Below, piece by piece: positions 51,546-56,556 of a DNA stretch of 56,556 nucleotides. The stretch spans positions 1 to 56,556 of the forward strand of contig JAFRXK010000035.1 of NCBI GenBank assembly GCA_017442865.1, given 5' to 3'. The notes under the pieces were generated by a model. It worked only from the letters and a program-made list of their open reading frames with translations. It was not told the DNA's origin and searched no databases. The position numbers and the translations under genes were made by a program. The stretch comes from Lachnospiraceae bacterium. Lineage in GTDB: Bacteria > Bacillota > Clostridia > Lachnospirales > Lachnospiraceae. Each line of letters starts with the position of its first letter. Within the stretch, counting starts at the first letter, position 1.

Positions 51546-53036
51546 ATTCCTTGCTTCAGTGGCTTTGCTCTCTGCCGCACGCGCCGCTTCACATTTTTCT
51601 CTTGAAACCGCCTGCTCTATCGAATAACCGGCGCGAATAATATTTTTCTCCTTAAAGCAGTCTGCTATAAGCTGCACGCCGATTGGAAGCCCCTTTAAGT
51701 CAACGCCGCACGGAACACTCATGGCGGGCAGACCGGCAAGATTTACAGCCACCGTATAAATATCGCTCAAATACATTTTTACAGGGTCAATCAGGCTTTC
51801 TCCGAGCCTGGGCGCTGTGGTCGGTGCAGCCGGTGCAAGTATTACATCATATTTTTCAAACGCTTTGTCAAATTCATTTTTAATAAGCTTCCTTGTGCGA
51901 AGTGCTTTCAGATAATATGCATCATAGTAACCGCTGCTGAGCACAAATGATCCAAGCATTATTCTTCTCCTGACCTCTTCCCCGAAGCCCTCTGACCTGG
52001 TCTTCTTATACATTTCATGAAGCCCTTTGGAATCCTTTGAGCGGTAGGCATATTTCACTCCGTCAAATCTGGCAAGGTTTGAGCCTGCCTCTGCCGAAGC
52101 GATGACATAGTAAGCAGGAATTGCATACTGAACAAGGCTTAAATCAAACTCTTCAACAAATGCGCCATTTTCTTCAAGCAGCCTTGCCGCACTTTGCACT
52201 GCTGCCCTTACATTTTGGTCAAGCCCGTCTGTGAAATAATCCTTTGGAATGCCAATCCTCAGCCCCTTCACATCCTCTGTAAGCGCCAAGGCAAAATCAT
52301 AATCATCCCTCTTAATGCTTGTGGAGTCCTTCGGGTCATAAGATGCAATCGCTTCAAGTACTGCCGCACAGTCCGTAACGTCCTTTGCCACCGGCCCTAT
52401 CTGGTCTAAGGAGGATGCGTATGCAACAAGCCCGTAACGCGACACGGTTCCGTAGGTCGGCTTAAGTCCTGTCACGCCGCAAAATGACGCCGGCTGGCGA
52501 ATCGAGCCGCCGGTATCAGAACCCAGCGCAAAAAAACATTCATCTGCTGCCACCGCCGCACATGAACCGCCCGAAGAACCTCCCGGAACATGCTGCGTAT
52601 TCCACGGATTTTTTGTCACTCCAAATGCGGATGTCTCAGTCGTACTGCCCATCGCAAATTCATCCATATTTGTCTTGCCGATTATGACAGCGCCTGCATT
52701 TTCAAGATTTAAAACCGCCTGTGCGCTGTATGTCGGCACAAAGCTTTCAAGAATTTTTGAACCACAGGTGGTAAGCAGCCCTTTTGTACAAATGTTATCT
52801 TTGACTGCCATCGGCACACCCGCAAGCTGCCCTGTAAGCTCTCCTGAGTCAATTAACTTCTGCACTTTCCGGGCGCGCGTACGCGCGCCCTCTCTATCTA
52901 CACTTATATAACAATTATATTCTTTATCATAAGTCTCAATCTGCGCTAAAACTGCCTCAACAGCTTCACTAACCGAGACCTCTTTTGCTTTTATTTTCCT
53001 GCCTAGTTCTACGGCAGTCAAGCTTAATATGCTCAT
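51543..53036 (-). CDS. gatA: Asp/Glu-tRNA amidotransferase subunit A
   Basis: A 497-residue amidase-signature enzyme that releases ammonia from glutamine for GatB. The Ser-cisSer-Lys triad is visible: Lys in VAVKDNICTKG, the cis-Ser in GGSSGGSCAAV and the nucleophile region GSDTGGSIRQPASFCG. N-terminus ILSLTAVELGRKIK is typical. The start follows GGAAGGTGACAC. gatC lies about 100 bases upstream on the same strand. The extreme C-terminus is extended (CEAARAAESKATEARN) and its stop codon lies within a tandem repeat. Confidence 0.97.
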   Translation of the reverse strand: MSILSLTAVELGRKIKAKEVSVSEAVEAVLAQIETYDKEYNCYISVDREGARTRARKVQKLIDSGELTGQLAGVPMAVKDNICTKGLLTTCGSKILESFVPTYSAQAVLNLENAGAVIIGKTNMDEFAMGSTTETSAFGVTKNPWNTQHVPGGSSGGSCAAVAADECFFALGSDTGGSIRQPASFCGVTGLKPTYGTVSRYGLVAYASSLDQIGPVAKDVTDCAAVLEAIASYDPKDSTSIKRDDYDFALALTEDVKGLRIGIPKDYFTDGLDQNVRAAVQSAARLLEENGAFVEEFDLSLVQYAIPAYYVIASAEAGSNLARFDGVKYAYRSKDSKGLHEMYKKTRSEGFGEEVRRRIMLGSFVLSSGYYDAYYLKALRTRKLIKNEFDKAFEKYDVILAPAAPTTAPRLGESLIDPVKMYLSDIYTVAVNLAGLPAMSVPCGVDLKGLPIGVQLIADCFKEKNIIRAGYSIEQAVSREKCEAARAAESKATEARN

Positions 53037-53137
53037 GTGTCACCTTCCAATCTGCAGTTTGCCGGCTCAAAAGCTTCGAACATTTGCAGCAAGCCCTAAC
53101 CTGCCGTCCTTTATCTGCTGCCACTGATATTACGTCC

Positions 53138-53431
53138 CTAATCTACGGTCCTTGGAACCTTATAAAAATTGTCCTTCCTTTCAGGTGCATTCTTAAGCAT
53201 GCCTTCGCTGTCGTCACCATTGACCACTACATCCTCGCGAAACACATTGCTTACAGGAAACACATGATACATAGGCTCTGTACCTGATGTATCAAGCTCA
53301 TTTAACATATCAACATAATCAAGCATCTTTGCCATGTCGTTTTTAGCCTGCTCCTTTTCGGCAGGGGTAAGCTCCAGCTTTGCAAGAATGCTTACATAAT
53401 CAATCATTTCGTCAGTAATTATATCAGCCAT
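53138..53431 (-). CDS. gatC: Asp/Glu-tRNA amidotransferase subunit C
   Basis: A 97-residue GatC, the small belt-like subunit that stabilises GatA-GatB. ITDEMIDYVSILAKLELTPA at the N-terminus, MLDYVDMLNELDTSGTEPM and the APERKDNFYKVPRTV end are diagnostic. The ribosome site is GAGGATTATTT. First of the gatC-gatA-gatB series on the minus strand; a small membrane protein gene precedes it by 13 bases. Confidence 0.96.
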   Translation of the reverse strand: MADIITDEMIDYVSILAKLELTPAEKEQAKNDMAKMLDYVDMLNELDTSGTEPMYHVFPVSNVFREDVVVNGDDSEGMLKNAPERKDNFYKVPRTVD

Positions 53432-53444
53432 AAATAATCCTCAA

Positions 53445-53627
53445 TCACTTCTTCTCAGACTTCTTATACCTTATAAATCCTATCAAAAACTTTGCCGCAC
53501 CCGTTGCCGCAAACACAATAAAGCACGTAAGCATGTCCACATCCTGCGGAAATGCAAAATGCAGCACAAATGCCAGCATAAAAAATATCAATCCGTATTT
53601 TAATGCATCTAATAAAATATCCTTCAT
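53445..53627 (-). CDS. Small two-helix membrane protein
   Basis: Sixty residues with two hydrophobic helices (YGLIFFMLAFVLHFAF and FIVFAATGAAKFLIGFI) joined by a short Asp-containing loop, and a lysine-rich end. A good site, AGGAGAATAAGGTT, precedes the ATG. It stops 13 bases before gatC, so it may be translated from the same mRNA. Function unknown. Confidence 0.65.
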   Translation of the reverse strand: MKDILLDALKYGLIFFMLAFVLHFAFPQDVDMLTCFIVFAATGAAKFLIGFIRYKKSEKK

Positions 53628-53652
53628 AACCTTATTCTCCTGTTTTATCCTT

Positions 53653-53828
53653 TATAGCATGTACCTGATTCTACTGCTTTTATCACTTATAGCGTAAGCC
53701 TGATTCTACTGCTTTTATCACTTATAGTATATACCTGGTTCTTCTGTTTTGACCTCTTGCAGCATATGCCCGATTCTATAATTTTATATCCATTATGGCA
53801 CATACTTATTTTTTATTTTTATAAATCT
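53653..53828 (-). repeat. 35-bp tandem repeat behind a hypothetical gene
   Basis: Units starting TATAGCATGTACCTGATTCT begin at 53653, 53688, 53723 and 53758 (period 35) and a diverged fifth at 53794. Copies 1 and 2 are nearly identical through CTACTGCTTTTATCACT; later copies drift. The fifth copy runs into the stop codon and last codons of the gene at 53806-54144. Confidence 0.85.
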
Positions 53829-54144
53829 CCGTAAGATTCGGTACACTTCCCCACTCGTCACGTCTACTCTCATACTGCGCACAAAGCCAGTCAATTGCCT
53901 GCTCTCTGCCGGCTGCACTGAACTCAAACCTCTCCTCGGTAATTTTATCCGGCGCAGTCTTCTCAAACGAAAGCGGCTCCGGCCAGACATAAGCGCTTAA
54001 ATATACTTCCTTCTTCTCTTCTCCATTCTCTTCGTACTTTCTTTCATTCTTTTTAAGGAAATATCTCATTCCCTTGTGGTCGCCCGTAAGCTTTCCTCCG
54101 TAGGCAAGAAAGTTAAAAGGCAGCAATTCATTTCTGTCAAGCAT
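53806..54144 (-). CDS. Conserved hypothetical protein, 112 residues
   Basis: A soluble-looking protein with MLDRNELLPFNFLAYGGKLT, a basic middle (FLKKNERKYEENGEEKKEVY), an aromatic AYVWPEPLSFEKT segment and a helical end (AAGREQAIDWLCAQYESR). A perfect AGGAGG lies five bases before the ATG, so it is very probably expressed. I recognise no domain. It lies between a small membrane protein gene and an ADP-ribosylglycohydrolase gene on the same strand; its 3' end merges into a tandem repeat. Confidence 0.75.
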   Translation of the reverse strand: MLDRNELLPFNFLAYGGKLTGDHKGMRYFLKKNERKYEENGEEKKEVYLSAYVWPEPLSFEKTAPDKITEERFEFSAAGREQAIDWLCAQYESRRDEWGSVPNLTEIYKNKK

Positions 54145-54160
54145 AGCGTCCTCCTAAATA

Positions 54161-54270
54161 AATAATCCTCACAAAACCGCCACTTTTGCAGATTCAGCTT
54201 TCTCTCAGTCTACTGTTTCTTCAAATTAATTAATCCTCACAAAACCGCCGCTTCTGCAGATTCAGTCTCT
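54161..54270 (-). repeat. Two-copy direct repeat at the end of the glycohydrolase gene
   Basis: TAATCCTCACAAAACCGCC followed by RCTTYTGCAGATTCAG occurs at about 54163-54197 and 54231-54265, 68 bases apart. The second copy spans the stop codon (54262-54264) of the ADP-ribosylglycohydrolase gene; the first is its duplicate in the spacer. Confidence 0.85.
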
Positions 54271-55374
54271 CCCGCAATACTGCCCGCTGACGTACTTTTG
54301 CAGCCATTTTTCATCACGATAAGAATCATATTCAGACATTCTGCAGTCCTCATACATATCATTTGACAGCTCCTCAATTACGTCCTTAAGCTCTAATGGT
54401 GTGATAAACTCAGATGGAATGCCGTCGATTCCAAGATACGCGCCAAGTATATTGCCTGTCACTGCGCCCGTTGAATCGCTGTCTCCGTCATGATTCACCG
54501 CCGCGACCACGCCCTTTACAAAATCATTCTGATACTTCAATGCGCAGTACACCGAAATCGCAAGCGTCTCCTCTGCGACCCAGCCCTCGCCGAGTGCTTT
54601 GATTGCTGTCAAATCGTCCTCATCACTCATCGCCAGCTCCATGGCTCTTTTCATTATATCCGAAAATTCTCCGATATGCTTCTCATCTCTGAACAAATCT
54701 TCAGTTACATTTATCGCATCCTTCACAACCTCATCAAGGCTCTCATCCGTCGTCGCACACTTCGCAATAATGTGCGCCAGTGCGGCAGCCGGAATATACC
54801 CCAGCGGATGCGTGTGCGTAATCGCCGCAATTTTAGCGCCCGTCAAAGCGACCTCTTCCAGTGAATCCAGGTGCTTTGGAAGATAAAGTCCAATCGGCGC
54901 AACCCTCATAACACCGCCGCAGCCCTTGCTGTTATTAATCCTTCTGCTTAAGCTTCCGCACTCCTTTAATCTAAGTGCCGAAAGACAGGTGTTGCCCGGC
55001 GCGCGATTATTATAAAACTCCTCATAATTTAGCAGCCACGAATTCCTGCCCTCAGCCGAATACTCATACTGCCCCTCCTGTGTCATAAGCCAGTCTTTAT
55101 ACGCAAGCTCCACATAATTCTCCCACGGCTCCATAATACCATTTAAGCATAGGCTGGTGTATCCCCTTAGCAGACCGTTTGCAGTGAACAGCGTCATCTG
55201 CGTATCGTCCGAAATATAGGCCTTGTCCTTAAACAGTTCAAATTTATGTATGCCCTCATCACCGTATTTCATAAAAATCTCTCTGGCACTTCGAAACTCC
55301 ACAGGATATCCCAGTGCGTCTCCTACGGCTCCGCCGTACATACAGCCTTTGATTTTATCTAATATTTCTGCCAT
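54262..55374 (-). CDS. ADP-ribosylglycohydrolase family protein
   Basis: A 370-residue DraG/ARH-type hydrolase that removes ADP-ribose from proteins or small molecules. The metal-binding motifs are present: MYGGAVGDALGYPVEF at the N-terminus, the SDDTQMT triple (YISDDTQMTLFT) and the C-terminal HDGDSDSTGAVTGNILGA. All-helical texture and length fit. The start follows AAGGAGAGATT. It is close to a phosphatase and a Fic gene on the same strand, each with its own spacing of about 150 and 80 bases; no matching ADP-ribosyltransferase is visible here. Confidence 0.92.
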   Translation of the reverse strand: MAEILDKIKGCMYGGAVGDALGYPVEFRSAREIFMKYGDEGIHKFELFKDKAYISDDTQMTLFTANGLLRGYTSLCLNGIMEPWENYVELAYKDWLMTQEGQYEYSAEGRNSWLLNYEEFYNNRAPGNTCLSALRLKECGSLSRRINNSKGCGGVMRVAPIGLYLPKHLDSLEEVALTGAKIAAITHTHPLGYIPAAALAHIIAKCATTDESLDEVVKDAINVTEDLFRDEKHIGEFSDIMKRAMELAMSDEDDLTAIKALGEGWVAEETLAISVYCALKYQNDFVKGVVAAVNHDGDSDSTGAVTGNILGAYLGIDGIPSEFITPLELKDVIEELSNDMYEDCRMSEYDSYRDEKWLQKYVSGQYCGRD

Positions 55375-55524
55375 AATCTCTCCTTAAATACCTTTCTATC
55401 TTCATCTGTCTATGACCATGCCACACCTGCTGCCTCTTCTTTAGCCTGCATTTCAAAACAGACTCTCTTAAAAAGCTGACATCCCGACTGCCTGACAGCA
55501 TATTCTAAATGTACTGCTTCAAAT

Positions 55525-55977
55525 CTAATACCCAAGCCTCCAAAGCAGTGCCTCGCATCCCTCCACAATCTCATCATACGTTATATCAAAATTTCTGGTA
55601 TACCACGGGTCCGCAATATCTCTCGGACTGTCCGTAAAATCCAGCAGCCTGCACACCTTGCCCTTAGCATCTTTGCCCGTAATCCTTAAAATGCTTCTGA
55701 CATTCATACTCTCCATGCCGATTATATAATCGTACCTTTCATAATCATCACGCCTTAGCTGCACAGCCTGCTTTCCCCTGCAGGAAATGCCCTTACTCGC
55801 AAGCTTTTCCTTTGCAAGATAATACACTGGATTGCCAATCTCCTCGCTGCTCGTCGCAGCCGACTCAATTAAAAATTTATCAGCAATGCCGCGCCTTTTT
55901 ACCATGTCCTTTAATATAAATTCAGCCATTGGCGAACGGCAGATGTTGCCATAGCAGACAAATAATATCTTAATCAT
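55525..55977 (-). CDS. Low-molecular-weight protein-tyrosine phosphatase
   Basis: A 150-residue phosphatase: the P loop is VCYGNICRS (catalytic Cys8, Arg14) and the general-acid Asp lies in IADPWYTRNFDITYDE. Length fits the family, which removes phosphate from tyrosine (or arginine) residues of proteins. The start at 55977 follows AAGGAGTTTGTAGTA; a longer in-frame stretch upstream has no site. It lies between the ADP-ribosylglycohydrolase and Fic genes. Confidence 0.94.
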   Translation of the reverse strand: MIKILFVCYGNICRSPMAEFILKDMVKRRGIADKFLIESAATSSEEIGNPVYYLAKEKLASKGISCRGKQAVQLRRDDYERYDYIIGMESMNVRSILRITGKDAKGKVCRLLDFTDSPRDIADPWYTRNFDITYDEIVEGCEALLWRLGY

Positions 55978-56054
55978 TACTACAAACTCCTTATATCGTT
56001 CGATCTTTTCACTCCATCCACACACACTTAAACATAGTCTTTGCATATCCTCTT

Positions 56055-56556
56055 TTAATCTGTTCTTGTATAAAATGTATTCTTTCCTTTTCCGTGTCTT
56101 TCAATCTCACCTTTTTCAACTAACAGCTTCAAAGAATTCTCTACAGACGCCCTGCCGATAGACGGCACCAACTCCATAATCTCACTCTTTGTAAATTTCC
56201 CGATTTTTTCTTTAACAGCATTACGCACCTGTTCAATTGCCGGAAGTTTTTCATCAATTAAATTAATGCGGCTTTCAAAATCACGATATGCTGCTAAAAC
56301 TATTCCAAGAATATATTTGATAAATGGTGTAACATCATTTTCACCTTCATGCCATCCGTATCCGCACTGCTCAAGCACATCATAATATTTACTTTTTGTC
56401 TTTTCAATTTTACTCTCAATACTGATATATCGGCCAACCACATAGCCGCATCTGTACAAAAGCAAAGTAGTCAGCAATCTCGACATGCGACCATTACCAT
56501 CATTAAAGGGATGAATACATAAAAAGTCATTAATAAAAACAGGAATCAGTATTAAA
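56055..56556 (-). CDS. Fic family protein, C-terminal part (partial)
   Basis: The frame is open to the right edge, so the N-terminus is missing. It contains the full Fic motif HPFNDGNGRMSR, followed by a helical region and a C-terminal winged helix (FTKSEIMELVPSIGRASVEN, LVEKGEIERHGKGKNTFYTR). Fic enzymes transfer AMP or other nucleotide parts to target hydroxyls; the winged-helix type is common in regulators of unknown target. Whether an inhibitory helix lies upstream cannot be seen. Confidence 0.92.
   Translation of the reverse strand, partial: LILIPVFINDFLCIHPFNDGNGRMSRLLTTLLLYRCGYVVGRYISIESKIEKTKSKYYDVLEQCGYGWHEGENDVTPFIKYILGIVLAAYRDFESRINLIDEKLPAIEQVRNAVKEKIGKFTKSEIMELVPSIGRASVENSLKLLVEKGEIERHGKGKNTFYTRTD

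Overview
The window looks like a chromosomal segment of a low-GC, Gram-positive anaerobe of the Lachnospiraceae type (class Clostridia). This rests on gene content read from the sequence: a GlgC/GlgD pair next to SpoVG, a DnaD-DnaC style primosome pair, a YwmB-X-MurA cluster, SAM-I control of metK, GatCAB, strong AGGAGG-type ribosome binding sites, and a large CBM/fibro-slime surface protein. No rRNA or tRNA gene, insertion sequence or CRISPR array was found. Species is not assigned.

Layout. 1-3717 is the N-terminal part of a giant secreted surface protein that runs off the left edge. 4086-6494 is a decay zone: one full-length Rpn-type nuclease gene, a tandem copy of its 3' end, a C-terminal Rpn remnant with its own ribosome binding site, and an XRE regulator without a start. 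6692-9410 is glgC-glgD-spoVG (glycogen synthesis plus an RNA-binding regulator), divergent from asnS (9608) and an SbcD/YhaN-type repair pair (11073-14107). 14231-17690 holds prs, a DnaC-like helicase loader and a DnaD-like protein; behind their promoter, up to the murC stop, is a dense cluster of DnaA boxes. 19716-26142 holds a two-component system and two DUF975 membrane paralogues flanking a large lipoprotein. 26278-27908 is an AAA ATPase whose downstream partner has been eroded. 28117-33335 holds a small membrane protein, an ABC exporter, acylphosphatase, ROK glucokinase and metK with its riboswitch. 33360-38323 is YwmB, a large membrane-anchored protein and MurA. 38577-41304 is a flotillin/NfeD membrane operon. 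42419-45646 is an A+T-rich membrane NACHT ATPase, probably a single-gene defence protein. 45923-49699 holds rtcB, small metabolic enzymes, an orphan antitoxin and a Panacea-type antitoxin next to a broken toxin. 49888-56556 holds gatC, gatA, gatB, an ADP-ribosylglycohydrolase, a low-molecular-weight phosphatase and a partial Fic protein.

Themes. Core genes (cell wall, replication start, translation fidelity, glycogen) alternate with small accessory islands, several of which keep one intact gene and one broken partner: Rpn copies, ATPase plus truncated Toprim-like gene, Panacea antitoxin plus toxin without a start codon, and a lone RelB-like antitoxin. A second theme is tandem duplication of gene 3' ends into the following spacer, seen after five genes with units from about 35 to about 350 bases. 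The best candidates for follow-up are the membrane NACHT protein, the DnaA-box cluster beside the helicase-loader operon, and the ATPase with its eroded partner.
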